Shown in pieces: positions 50,992 through 59,801 of a stretch of 64,000 bases of DNA (position 1 is the stretch's first letter; the number at the start of each line of letters is the position of its first letter). This DNA is from Acinetobacter chinensis (lineage in GTDB: Bacteria > Pseudomonadota > Gammaproteobacteria > Pseudomonadales > Moraxellaceae). The translations under genes and the position numbers were made by a program. The notes under the pieces were generated by a model that searched no databases, was not told where the DNA came from, and worked only from the letters and a program-made list of their open reading frames with translations. The DNA is taken from positions 930,001 through 994,000 of the forward strand of contig NZ_CP032134.1 in the NCBI RefSeq assembly GCF_002165375.2, in the 5' to 3' direction.

Positions 50992-51372
50992 TTAAACAGG
51001 ATCCTGTTCCAATAGGTTGATTTATATACAATCTGTTGATTTATGTAATATAGTTATCCAACAAAAGCATATACAGACATCACATATATTGCCAAAAGGC
51101 GAATCTATAAAATCATCAAAGAATGATTAGAAAATCTCTATTTTCTTGCAAGGCAAAAATTTCAGACAATGAGTATTTTAACTAAAAAAACATGATAATC
51201 CAGTGGTTCATCAAGTTTATTCCTGATAGCGTCAAAGCTCTCATGAATCTGGTGATTTTTTTGATGGAAACTTTTGATTTTTCAATAATTTTTGCGTATG
51301 TATCAGAAAAGAAAAGCTTTGAGATATTTGTGTGAATCAAGTCACATTTTGTGTTTTTAAGCCTGGATTATT
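50992..51372. other. nadE upstream region with a CRP/Vfr-type site
   Basis: 381 bp, AT-rich, no gene found. Contains a perfect TGTGA-N6-TCACA site at 51331-51346 and presumably the nadE promoter near 51010-51060. Confidence 0.5.
51331..51346. promoter_or_regulatory. Perfect CRP/Vfr consensus site
   Basis: TGTGAATCAAGTCACA has both consensus half-sites (TGTGA and TCACA) at 6-bp spacing. It lies 340 bp upstream of nadE and just beyond the 3' end of the HExxH gene, so its target is unclear. Confidence 0.45.
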
Positions 51373-51882
51373 TCATGATGAATGGGGTGATTTATCTTTA
51401 TTCAGAATAATATTTTCAATCCGTTTTAAATAAATATCTTTCGCAATATCGCCCTGTTGTTCAATGTTGTAGTCAAAATAATCTTTCCCTTTTTTCAGGG
51501 TGTAGTGATAAGGGTTGTATTTGCCTAAACTGAGGTAGAGTGCAGACTGTAAAAAAGCACCCTTAAGCAGCACATTGATCTGACGCTGATACTGATAGAC
51601 ATGCGCCATTTCATGAATGAACACTGCTTGAGAGCCTAGGCTTAAGCAGGAAAAATCCTCACAGAAATCAGCATCTTTTAAGTGAATATATCCATCTGGA
51701 GCCATAAATATACCGACGGGTTGCCAGGGTAAATATGGGTGATTCATGACTCTGACCTGAGCATAATCAATCAGATTGCCAAAAACCTGCTGACTGATTT
51801 CAATTTCACCTGGCGTGAGATGACGAACCTTGAACTGTTCCATTCTGAACAGCCTGAACAGCAAGCTATAAATTTTTAACAT
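51373..51882 (-). CDS. HExxH metallopeptidase-like protein ('vgr-related' type)
   Basis: Up to 169 aa. A zinc-peptidase motif HEMAHVYQYQ lies near residue 90, preceded by FIHEM context and followed by a Tyr/Leu-rich helix, resembling the DUF4157/'vgr-related' small proteins. No signal peptide is evident. The start is uncertain: ATG 51882 has no ribosome site, and ATG 51843 (MEQFKVRHLTPGE) is a good alternative. No type VI secretion gene is nearby, so the 'vgr' label carries no functional weight here. Confidence 0.65.
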   Translation of the reverse strand: MLKIYSLLFRLFRMEQFKVRHLTPGEIEISQQVFGNLIDYAQVRVMNHPYLPWQPVGIFMAPDGYIHLKDADFCEDFSCLSLGSQAVFIHEMAHVYQYQRQINVLLKGAFLQSALYLSLGKYNPYHYTLKKGKDYFDYNIEQQGDIAKDIYLKRIENIILNKDKSPHSS

Positions 51883-52256
51883 TCAGCAATTCACCATTCA
51901 AAAACTGATTCTGCACGCTGGGTATTTTAGCACTTTCAGTTTTATGGAGTCTGTTTCCAGTTCATTTTTTGGAGCTGTATTTATCGGTTGGATAAATGTA
52001 TTGAATTTCATAAAAAAATCTTAAAAAGTCATTTAAGGACAGAATGTATCAATAGAAGAAAGTTCAGGGAATAACAGCTCAAAATACCCGCGTAAAGGCA
52101 CAAGATGCCAGTGAAATGATCAGTTTTGCTAACTGAGCAGATCAGTGCATAGTGTAATTTTTCTAATAAATTTGACTTCAATGAATCAGTTAATTTTCAT
52201 TATTTATTTTGATTTATTCGGGTCTGAACCATGATTTAAAAAATGAGTATGCAGAC
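51883..52256. other. Upstream region of the first PF10118-type hydrolase
   Basis: 374 bp without a gene. A small dyad TCAGTT/AACTGA (52120-52125 with 52131-52136) and a TTGACT hexamer near 52168 may belong to the hydrolase promoter. Nothing else recognised. Confidence 0.4.
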
Positions 52257-53216
52257 ATGTTGTTAGCAAAGCCGATTAAATCGCTTATATCCAGAGTTGT
52301 ACATGCGGGTGTATCTGTTGATCTGGAAAAACAGACACCTGTTGTACCTATCCGTCATTTTAAATTTAATTTTACGCCCAGAGAACTGGATGTGAAATTT
52401 TTCATGCAGAAAGAATGGGCGACTGCATACTTTGCGGCTTTATCCATTTTTTTGACGTATGGCGAAGATCTGGTGATTGAGACCGCACGGCATCACCGTG
52501 ATCAGATCCAGGACCCTGTTCTGAAACAGCGGCTGACGAGTCTGATTGGTCAGGAGGCGATTCACTCAAAGATTCATAATGAATATAACGAGATTATGAT
52601 TCCCAACAATATCCCTGTGCGCCTGTACCGCTTTTTGGCTGAGCAGGTGTTCAACCGGACATTTTTAAAATTTCCACAGCCACTTAAATTATCCATGATG
52701 GCAGGAATTGAACATTTCACGGCTGTATTTGCTGAATATGCAATGACGCATGAAGAGATATTCAATCACTCACTTGATGATAAAACCCGTGCGCTGTGGT
52801 TATGGCATATGATGGAAGAATCTGAGCATAAAGATATTGCTTATGATACCTATCAGGTGCTGTCAGCCAATTATCCATTGCGTGTCGCAGGCTTCTTTAT
52901 TGCTCTGGTGACCTTAGGGCTGGGAGTTGGAGCAGGGGCACTGTTTTTACCTTTTCTGCGTCGTCCATTCAATGTAGTCAGCCCCGATTTCTGGATAGAA
53001 GCTAAAGGCAGCTGGGATTTGCTGTTTGGTCTGAAAAATGGGGTATTTGGCAGCTCTTTAGGACATATTTTTGATTATTTACGTCCTGACTTTCATCCGA
53101 ACGATCATGATACGACAGAGTACCTGGAGTACTATAAAGAAAAGCTGTTGAATCCTGAAAATGGTTTACTGGCTGAATATTTTATTAAGGAATTTACTCC
53201 GGCACTGCGCTCTTAA
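52257..53216 (+). CDS. PF10118-type predicted metal-dependent hydrolase, paralogue 1
   Basis: 319 aa from ATG 52257; chosen by alignment with the paralogue at 53705 (MLLAKP at both starts) over a TTG 16 codons upstream. Helical protein with Glu/His motifs spaced like a di-metal site: GEDLVIETARHHRD near 62-75, GQEAIHSKIHNEYNE near 87-101, GIEHFTAVFAEY near 138 and EESEHKDIAYD near 177. One hydrophobic segment (about 205-230) may touch the membrane. The C-terminal FDYLRPDFHPNDHDTTEYLEYYKEKLL is highly conserved. Reaction unknown. It has its own terminator, so it is not in the downstream operon. Confidence 0.85.
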   Translation: MLLAKPIKSLISRVVHAGVSVDLEKQTPVVPIRHFKFNFTPRELDVKFFMQKEWATAYFAALSIFLTYGEDLVIETARHHRDQIQDPVLKQRLTSLIGQEAIHSKIHNEYNEIMIPNNIPVRLYRFLAEQVFNRTFLKFPQPLKLSMMAGIEHFTAVFAEYAMTHEEIFNHSLDDKTRALWLWHMMEESEHKDIAYDTYQVLSANYPLRVAGFFIALVTLGLGVGAGALFLPFLRRPFNVVSPDFWIEAKGSWDLLFGLKNGVFGSSLGHIFDYLRPDFHPNDHDTTEYLEYYKEKLLNPENGLLAEYFIKEFTPALRS

Positions 53217-53244
53217 ACTTTAGGGTTTTGACTGTTGTTACGTG

Positions 53245-53275
53245 AGACTGAAGCAGAAGTGCTTCGGTCTTTTTT
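53245..53275 (+). terminator. Terminator of hydrolase paralogue 1
   Basis: AGACTGAAGCA/TGCTTCGGTCT (53245-53255 with 53260-53270, one G-U pair), loop GAAG, T-run. Confidence 0.9.
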
Positions 53276-53704
53276 ATGTCATTCTGTTTGGTTGCGCAGG
53301 CAGGTTTTCAATGCTGATTTTATAGGATCGCTTCGTTGATTTTTCTGATATCAGCTGCTCTTTGAGCATGAGGCTGTGCCTGATAATCTTCATAAAACTG
53401 ACTTATTTTCACTGTAGTTTTTGGAAAGAAATACACAATAAAAATGAAATTTTAAATGAATAAAAACAACAGATATGTGCATAAGGGACATTTCTTGTTA
53501 ATAGAGGTTTGTTGCGATAAAAATTGTCTGACAGGAATGTTGGGATGTCATAAATTGCAAGTTGAATGGCTTTTATTGCTAATGGAAATGGACAAAACAT
53601 CCTTTAATTTGATTTCATCAAAGTAGAGTTTTACTCAAAAAAAGGTGATCTGAGACTCATTTTGCAGGAACGGATTTCCATAAATTAAATGAAGAGTATG
53701 CGCC
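53276..53704. other. Region upstream of hydrolase paralogue 2
   Basis: About 430 bp with no gene found; it must carry the promoter of the hydrolase-2/SDR/monooxygenase operon, which I could not pin down. Confidence 0.45.
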
Positions 53705-54661
53705 ATGTTATTAGCCAAACCTTTAAAAAAAGCAGCAGCAAAAGTTTTTGCAGCAGCACCATTCAGTCTGGATAAGCAGTCTCCTATTATTCCAATCCGT
53801 CATATGAAATTTGACTTTGAACCAGAGAAACTGGATCCAAAGTTTTATATGAATGCTGAGCTGGCAAGTGCCTATTTTGCATCTTTATCCATTTTTTTGA
53901 CCCGTGGTGAAGACCTTGTGATTGATACAGCGCGTTATCATCGTGACTTTATTAATGATCCACTGTTAAAGCAGCGGGTAACATCTCTGATTGGTCAGGA
54001 AGCGATTCATTCAAAAATGCATGAAGAAATGAATGATGCCTATAGAGAGCGTGATCTGCCGGTCGAGCTGTTCCGTTTTCTGGCGGGCTATGTTTTTAAA
54101 TATGGGTTTGAGCGTCTGCCTCAGCCAATGAAACTGTCACTGATGGCAGGGATTGAGCATTTTACTGCGGTACTTGCAGAATACATGATGAATCACGAAG
54201 AAATATTCTTCCGTTCAACCGATGAAAAACAGCGCGCCATCTGGATGTGGCACATGCTTGAAGAGTCTGAACATAAAGATATTGCCTTTGATGTGTTTCA
54301 GCATCTGTCCAACAACTATGCATTGCGTATAGCAGGATTCTTCCCGGCATTGATCACCATTCTTGTCCTGATTTCTGCGGCTTCATTTATTGTGCCGTTT
54401 TACCGTAACCCAAAAAATCTGATCAGCCTGAAATACTGGAAGGAAATTCCGTATAACTTCAGACTTATTTTTGGACTGAAAGATGGTGTTTATGGCAGTA
54501 GCTTTAAACATATCTTTGATTATTTACGTCCTGACTTCCATCCAAATGACCACGATACAACAGATTTTCTTGAATACTATAAGGAAAAATTGCTGCATCC
54601 GGAAACGGGCTTGTTGACGCCTTATATGACCAAGGAATTTATTCCTGCTTTACGTATTTAA
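53705..54661 (+). CDS. PF10118-type predicted metal-dependent hydrolase, paralogue 2
   Basis: 318 aa, collinear with paralogue 1. The same Glu/His motifs are kept (GEDLVIDTARYHRD, GQEAIHSKMHEEMND, GIEHFTAVLAEYMM and EESEHKDIAFDVF), as is the FDYLRPDFHPNDHDTT tail. The N-terminal 25 residues are Lys/Ala-rich. A GAAGAG ribosome site precedes the ATG. First gene of an operon with an SDR (44 bp downstream) and a flavin monooxygenase. PF10118 proteins often occur beside monooxygenases and SDRs, suggesting a lipid or hydrophobic-compound pathway; that is inference. Confidence 0.87.
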   Translation: MLLAKPLKKAAAKVFAAAPFSLDKQSPIIPIRHMKFDFEPEKLDPKFYMNAELASAYFASLSIFLTRGEDLVIDTARYHRDFINDPLLKQRVTSLIGQEAIHSKMHEEMNDAYRERDLPVELFRFLAGYVFKYGFERLPQPMKLSLMAGIEHFTAVLAEYMMNHEEIFFRSTDEKQRAIWMWHMLEESEHKDIAFDVFQHLSNNYALRIAGFFPALITILVLISAASFIVPFYRNPKNLISLKYWKEIPYNFRLIFGLKDGVYGSSFKHIFDYLRPDFHPNDHDTTDFLEYYKEKLLHPETGLLTPYMTKEFIPALRI

Positions 54662-54705
54662 AAATTCTTTACGTATTTAAAAAATTAATTAAATGGATGT
54701 AGTAA

Positions 54706-55551
54706 ATGGGACTTTTTACAAAAAAAATTAAACCGTCGCAAAATGCTTATGCAGTTGTAACAGGTGCAGGAAGCGGAATTGGTCGCAGTTTTGCCATGGA
54801 GCTGGCAAAACGGGGTGGAACTATAGTCTGTGCGGACATTAACCTGGATGCAGCGAAGGAAACTGTACAGCAGATTGAGTCTCAGACTTCTGCAAAGGCT
54901 TATGCACTGAAATGTGATGTGGGTGTTAAAGAGCAGGTCGAGGCATTGTCAGAACAGGCTGAACAGCTGATGGGGCATCCTGTGACACTTATGATTAATA
55001 ACGCAGGTGTCGGTCTGGGTGGGAAGTTTGATGAAGTGTCCCTGGATGACTGGAAGTGGTGTATGAATGTCAACCTGTGGGGAGTGATCCACGGTTGTCA
55101 TTACTTCGTGCCTAAATTTAAAAAACAGGGTTATGGCGCGATTATCAATGTTGCTTCAGCAGCAGGTTATACCGCTGCACCTGAAATGACAGCATATAAC
55201 GTCACCAAGTCGAGTGTGCTTGCACTGTCTGAAACGCTGTCAGCTGAACTGCGCAAAGATAAAATCCGTGTCAATGTGCTGTGCCCGACACTGGTTCCAA
55301 CCAATATTATGAAAAATGGTCGGTTACCGGGTCAGTATGCAGGCATCGCAGATGATTTACTCATGAATCATGCTTTCACGACCAGTGAAAAAGTTGTGAT
55401 CAAAACGCTGAATAATCTGGATGCTGGAAAGCTTTATACCATTCCGCAGCCTGATGCCAAACTGTTCTGGTTAATGAAACGTGCTTCGCCTGGGATGTAT
55501 ACCAAAATGCTGGGTATCGGGTATCCCGTTTTTAATAAATTTATGAAATAA
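54706..55551 (+). CDS. Short-chain dehydrogenase/reductase
   Basis: 281-aa NAD(P)-dependent oxidoreductase. The cofactor loop TGAGSGIGRSFAMELAKRGG lies near 19-38 with an acidic ADINLDAA stretch afterwards (favours NAD). NNAGVG is near 97. The catalytic Ser and YxxxK (SAAGYTAAPEMTAYNVTKSS) are near 150-168. A C-terminal tail of about 40 residues, with PDAKLFWLMKRASPGMYTKML, may touch membrane or partners. Middle gene of the three-gene operon. Confidence 0.92.
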   Translation: MGLFTKKIKPSQNAYAVVTGAGSGIGRSFAMELAKRGGTIVCADINLDAAKETVQQIESQTSAKAYALKCDVGVKEQVEALSEQAEQLMGHPVTLMINNAGVGLGGKFDEVSLDDWKWCMNVNLWGVIHGCHYFVPKFKKQGYGAIINVASAAGYTAAPEMTAYNVTKSSVLALSETLSAELRKDKIRVNVLCPTLVPTNIMKNGRLPGQYAGIADDLLMNHAFTTSEKVVIKTLNNLDAGKLYTIPQPDAKLFWLMKRASPGMYTKMLGIGYPVFNKFMK

Positions 55552-55573
55552 AATATGGATTGAGATTAAGAAG

Positions 55574-57334
55574 ATGACAACTGAAACCACATTGGACGTT
55601 TTGCCAGAAGAAGAAAAGGCAACAAAAAAATCGACTCAGACCACACTTGAAGAAGTAAAACAGGTGACTCAGCCTGCTGCTGAAGAAAAAGCAGTAAAGC
55701 CTGTTCAGGAAAAACCAGTGGTAAAAGCTGACAAAGCTCCTGTAGAGCCAAAAAAAGCACCAGTCAAAGCTGAAGTGAAACAGGAAGCACAGCCAGAGAA
55801 AAAAGCGGATGCTGCACCTGAAGTAACTGCTAAAAAAGTCGCTGAGCCAAAGCAGACAGCCACCGAAGCTAAACAGGTTCCTGTGCATGTCTATGACACT
55901 ATTGTTGTCGGTGCAGGTATTTCAGGGATTGCTGCTGCTTATAAAATGAATCAGGCGGGTTATCACGACTATATCGTACTGGAAAAAGCCGCACGTGTCG
56001 GTGGTACATGGCGTGATAACAACTATCCGGGTTGTGGCTGTGATGTCCCTTCTGCTGTTTATTCATTTTCTTTTTCGCCGAGTCACAAATGGAGCCATCT
56101 TTTTGCCAAGCAGCCGGAAATTCTGAGCTACCTTGAAGAAGTTGTGGAGAAGTTTGATTTAGGCGGAAAAATTGAACTGAACAACGAGCTGATCAGTGCC
56201 CGATGGGATGAATCGAAACATATCTGGACTTTGGAAACATCCAAAGGTCCGTATCAGGCGAAAACAGTTGTCTTTACAACGGGGCCAATTACTGAGCCAT
56301 CCACACCAAAAATTAAAGGAATAGAAACCTTTAAAGGGGAAATGTTCCATTCAGCCCGCTGGAACCATGATTATGATCTAAGCGGTAAGCGTATTGCTGT
56401 GATTGGAACAGGGGCTTCAGCGATCCAGTTTGTTCCTCAGGTACAGCCTTTGGCAAAACAGCTGCTGGTGTTCCAGCGGACTGCGCCGTGGGTATTGCCA
56501 AAAGCAGATATGGATCTGAATGAGACCGCGAAAAGTGTGATTGGCAAATTTCCGGTCATTCAGGAAACATGGCGTCAGAGTATTGTGCAGATTTTAAATG
56601 GCATTAACTTTGGTCTGCGTCATCCAAAAGTGCTGAAACCGGTAAATTTCCTGAGCCGTCAGCTTCTGAAACTTCAGATCAGTGATGATGAATTACGTAA
56701 AAATGTAACTCCGAATTTTGATATTGGCTGTAAGCGTCTGCTGTTTGCAAACAACTATTATCCGGCTTTACAGCAGGACAATGTCAGCCTGATTCCACAT
56801 GGTCTGGTTGAGATTGATGGTAATACTGTCATTGCTGCCAATGGTGAGCGTCATGAAGTTGATGTGATTATCCTGGGGACAGGCTTTGAAGTATCACATC
56901 CTCCAATCGGTAAGCGTGTTTACGATGCAGATGGTCAAGTCCTGGCAGACCGCTGGAAAGACAGTTCACCTGAAGCATACCTGGGTGCGAGCATTGAAAA
57001 TGTACCGAATGCATTCCTGGTACTGGGTCCAAATATTCTTGTATATGACTCGTTTATTGGAATTGCAGAGGCGCAGGTTGATTATATCGTCAATGGTCTG
57101 CTGAAAATGAAAGCACAGAAATTCACCCGTTTTGAAATTAAACGTGATGTAGTGCGTTACCACAACCTGAAAGTTCAGAAACACCTGAAAACGACCGTAT
57201 TTAATGCGGGTGGCTGTAAGTCTTATTATCTGGATCAGAATGGTCGTAACTTTGCAGCCTGGCCGTGGTCATTGACTGAGTTGAAAAACCGTCTGAAAGA
57301 AATGGATCTGAACCAGTACAATATTGGTTCATAA
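55574..57334 (+). CDS. Flavin-containing/Baeyer-Villiger-type monooxygenase with Lys/Ala/Glu/Pro-rich N-terminal extension
   Basis: 586 aa. Residues about 1-103 are a low-complexity, strongly charged tail (repeats of KP, EA, KA and PV) with no predicted domain. The enzyme starts near 104: FAD-binding GAGISG at 113-118, then RVGGTWRDNNYPGCGCDVPS near 140-160, an FxGxxxHxxxW Baeyer-Villiger fingerprint (FKGEMFHSARW) near 257 and a second Rossmann GTGASAIQ. GTGFEVSHPPI is near 435. Family members normally lack such a tail, so this is a fusion or lineage-specific extension. Third gene of the hydrolase/SDR/monooxygenase operon. Confidence 0.88.
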   Translation: MTTETTLDVLPEEEKATKKSTQTTLEEVKQVTQPAAEEKAVKPVQEKPVVKADKAPVEPKKAPVKAEVKQEAQPEKKADAAPEVTAKKVAEPKQTATEAKQVPVHVYDTIVVGAGISGIAAAYKMNQAGYHDYIVLEKAARVGGTWRDNNYPGCGCDVPSAVYSFSFSPSHKWSHLFAKQPEILSYLEEVVEKFDLGGKIELNNELISARWDESKHIWTLETSKGPYQAKTVVFTTGPITEPSTPKIKGIETFKGEMFHSARWNHDYDLSGKRIAVIGTGASAIQFVPQVQPLAKQLLVFQRTAPWVLPKADMDLNETAKSVIGKFPVIQETWRQSIVQILNGINFGLRHPKVLKPVNFLSRQLLKLQISDDELRKNVTPNFDIGCKRLLFANNYYPALQQDNVSLIPHGLVEIDGNTVIAANGERHEVDVIILGTGFEVSHPPIGKRVYDADGQVLADRWKDSSPEAYLGASIENVPNAFLVLGPNILVYDSFIGIAEAQVDYIVNGLLKMKAQKFTRFEIKRDVVRYHNLKVQKHLKTTVFNAGGCKSYYLDQNGRNFAAWPWSLTELKNRLKEMDLNQYNIGS

Positions 57335-57354
57335 CTGAAAAAGCGCAATCTTTT

Positions 57355-57384
57355 AAAGCCCTGACATGATTCAGGGCTTTTTTA
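57355..57384 (+). terminator. Terminator of the monooxygenase operon
   Basis: AAAGCCCTGA/TCAGGGCTTT (57355-57364 with 57371-57380) followed by T-run. Confidence 0.9.
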
Positions 57385-57449
57385 TGGTCGCAGCTTTGAT
57401 GATTCATCAATGATTGCGTGCATAAAATCAGAAGCTGTTCCGTCAATCC

Positions 57450-57476
57450 AATAAAAAAACCGCCCAAAAAGGGCGG
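57450..57476 (-). terminator. Terminator of gltA
   Basis: On the minus strand GGGCGG/CCGCCC-type stem (57460-57465 with 57471-57476), 5-nt loop, then a run of seven T, 28 bp after the gltA stop. Confidence 0.88.
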
Positions 57477-57503
57477 CTTTTCAGATCAGATCATTCCGAG
57501 GAA

Positions 57504-58781
57504 TTAACGACCCTGGATGTCACGCTGAACTTCACCAGTGTAAAGCTGACGTGGACGACCGATTTTGTAAGGACCGCTGTGCATTTCTAACCAATGGCTG
57601 ATCCAGCCAACTGTACGTGCAAGAGCGAAGATTACAGTAAACATTTCTGTTGGGATACCAATCGCTTTAAGGATGATACCTGAGTAGAAGTCTACGTTAG
57701 GGTATAAGTTACGTTTGATGAAGTATTCATCAGAAAGCGCAATACGTTCAAGTTCCATTGCAAGAGCAAGTTGTGGATCGTTGATACCAAGCGCGCTAAG
57801 CACTTCGTCGCAAGTCTCTTTCATTACTTTCGCACGTGGATCGAAGTTTTTATAAACGCGGTGACCGAAGCCCATCAGTTTAACTTCTTTAGTCTTCACT
57901 TTTTCCATGAAGTCAGCAACGTTTTCTACAGTGCCGATTTCATCAAGCATCTTAAGAACAGCTTCGTTCGCGCCGCCATGAGCAGGGCCCCAAAGTGCAG
58001 AGATACCAGCTGCGATACATGCATAAGGGTTAGCGCCAGTAGAACCAGCTAAACGTACTGTAGACGTAGATGCGTTCTGTTCATGGTCAGCATGAAGCGT
58101 AAAGATACGGTCCATTGCTTTAGCAAGAATTGGGTCAACTTTGTAGTCTTTGTCTGCAGGTGTAGCAAACATCATATACAGGAAGTTTTCAGCGTAGCTT
58201 AAGTCGTTACGCGGATACATGAATGGTTGACCAACAGTGTACTTGTAGCTCCACGCAGCAAGCGTAGGAACTTTAGCAATTAAGCGAATTGCTGTAATTT
58301 CGCGGTGATCAACATTTTCAATGTCTAAGTTGTTGTGATAGAACGCAGAAAGTGCGCCTACAACACCAACCATGATCGCCATTGGGTGAGCATCACGACG
58401 GAAACCATTGAAGAAACGGCTAACCTGATCGTGAACCATAGTGTGGTTGCGTACTTTAGCGTCAAACTCTACTTTCTGTTCAGCAGTAGGAAGTTCACCG
58501 TTTAACAACAGGTAGCAGGTTTCAAGGTAATCTGCTTTAGTTGCAAGCTGGTCAATTGGATAACCACGGTGCAGAAGAACACCTTTACCACCATCGATGA
58601 AAGTGATTTTAGACTCGCACGCAGCAGTAGCCATAAAACCAGGATCAAAAGTGAAGTGACCTGCGGCCAACACATCTTTAACGTCGATTACATCTGGGCC
58701 CAATGTGCCGCTGTAAATTGGTAATTCAATTTCTTTGCCATCAAGCTGTAAAACGGCTTTCTTGCCAGTTGCTTCAGACAT
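57504..58781 (-). CDS. gltA: Citrate synthase (type II)
   Basis: Condenses oxaloacetate and acetyl-CoA at TCA entry. 425 aa, the hexameric NADH-sensitive gammaproteobacterial size. Catalytic segments: GPAHGGANEAVLKML near 262-276, GFGHRVYKNFDPRA near 303-316 and the Asp in VDFYSG near 360. It is divergent from sdhCDAB, as in E. coli. On the minus strand a consensus TTGACA (about 58898-58903) followed by TAATCT is a candidate promoter. Confidence 0.97.
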   Translation of the reverse strand: MSEATGKKAVLQLDGKEIELPIYSGTLGPDVIDVKDVLAAGHFTFDPGFMATAACESKITFIDGGKGVLLHRGYPIDQLATKADYLETCYLLLNGELPTAEQKVEFDAKVRNHTMVHDQVSRFFNGFRRDAHPMAIMVGVVGALSAFYHNNLDIENVDHREITAIRLIAKVPTLAAWSYKYTVGQPFMYPRNDLSYAENFLYMMFATPADKDYKVDPILAKAMDRIFTLHADHEQNASTSTVRLAGSTGANPYACIAAGISALWGPAHGGANEAVLKMLDEIGTVENVADFMEKVKTKEVKLMGFGHRVYKNFDPRAKVMKETCDEVLSALGINDPQLALAMELERIALSDEYFIKRNLYPNVDFYSGIILKAIGIPTEMFTVIFALARTVGWISHWLEMHSGPYKIGRPRQLYTGEVQRDIQGR

Positions 58782-59801
58782 TCAATAGATCTCCTGTCCC
58801 GGTGAATGTATATCTGACTCGTAGTACTAATCTTTTAATGCGCGAATCAGACGGATCGAAAATTTGCTACTAGATTAGTGAGTACTGAAATTTTGTCAAT
58901 TATACTTATGGATAAAAATGACACTATCAAAAGAAGTTTTGTCATAAAATATTCACATAAAAAATGAATAAAATCACAGCACCGACGCATTATAATAAGT
59001 TAAATAGGGTTACAGGTGCATAAAAAAATATAAGTATCGTTTTAATTGTAAGTAATTTTAAACAGGGGCTTTTATATTAACTTTGCAGCTAAAAGACAGA
59101 AAAATTAAATTAAATTTATATATTATTCATAACTTAGAGACAGGTGAGTGATTCTGTGTGGCTCGGAAAATACTGGAGTTTTATCATTAATAATAATTTT
59201 TAATGTGAACTGACTGATTAAAAAATGACTGATTGAACTGCATCTGTTGATTAAGAAATAATCATGAGTGGTTGTGAAACAAATATATTCGACTAAAGAT
59301 TAATCGCAAGCCTGGACTGTTTTAAAGTTATTCACATACTAAGTTATTATTTCATTTGGTGATATTGAGATATTATTTGAATTTTGTGATGGTCTGTATT
59401 TAATTACTAAATACAGCATCCTGAAAAATAACAATAAATGTAGCGTGCTGATGCGTGATGAAATTTCTTTTTTGTTCGCCTTTAGTCTATTGTATATCTC
59501 TTTTTTTATCATTTATGTGTTGAACTTGTGAAGTCTTTAATCCATAAAAACCAATGGTATAGGTAGGTTTAGCCTGAGACTGAGTGCGTGCTTTTGTGTT
59601 GTTTTAATTGTTAATGATTCTTATTTAAAGACTTTTTATTGAAAACAGATTTGTCATTGTTTGTATTTTGACAGTTCACGTTTTATAATTCAGTGTCGTT
59701 TTAAGTTCAGGTACTGCTGAAGTAGGTGCAGTAGCCCGAACAATGCCAGCTTTCCTTCGAATTAATTCCAACAAACTCCGGATGGAGTTTTTACTTACAG
59801 G
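58782..59801. other. gltA-sdhC intergenic region (about 1 kb)
   Basis: The longest gene-free stretch here, very AT-rich. It contains gltA promoter elements at its left end and the structured sdhC leader at its right end. No open frame has a ribosome site. The middle could hold a small RNA or extended promoters; I see no definite hairpin-plus-T-run there. Confidence 0.5.
59705..59790 (+). promoter_or_regulatory. Structured leader of sdhCDAB (two hairpins)
   Basis: First hairpin: GTTCaGG-TACTGC (59705-59717) with GCAGTA-CC-GAAC (59728-59741), interrupted by one mismatch and one bulge. Second: AAACTCC/GGAGTTT (59773-59779 with 59784-59790) with loop GGAT and a short T-run, only 11 nt before the start codon. 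The GGAG inside the second stem is the best ribosome-site candidate nearby, so pairing could block translation. Confidence 0.55.

Noticed and set aside
53409..53600. 63-codon minus-strand frame between the two PF10118-type genes
   Set aside because: No ribosome site; low-complexity composition typical of AT-rich intergenic DNA.
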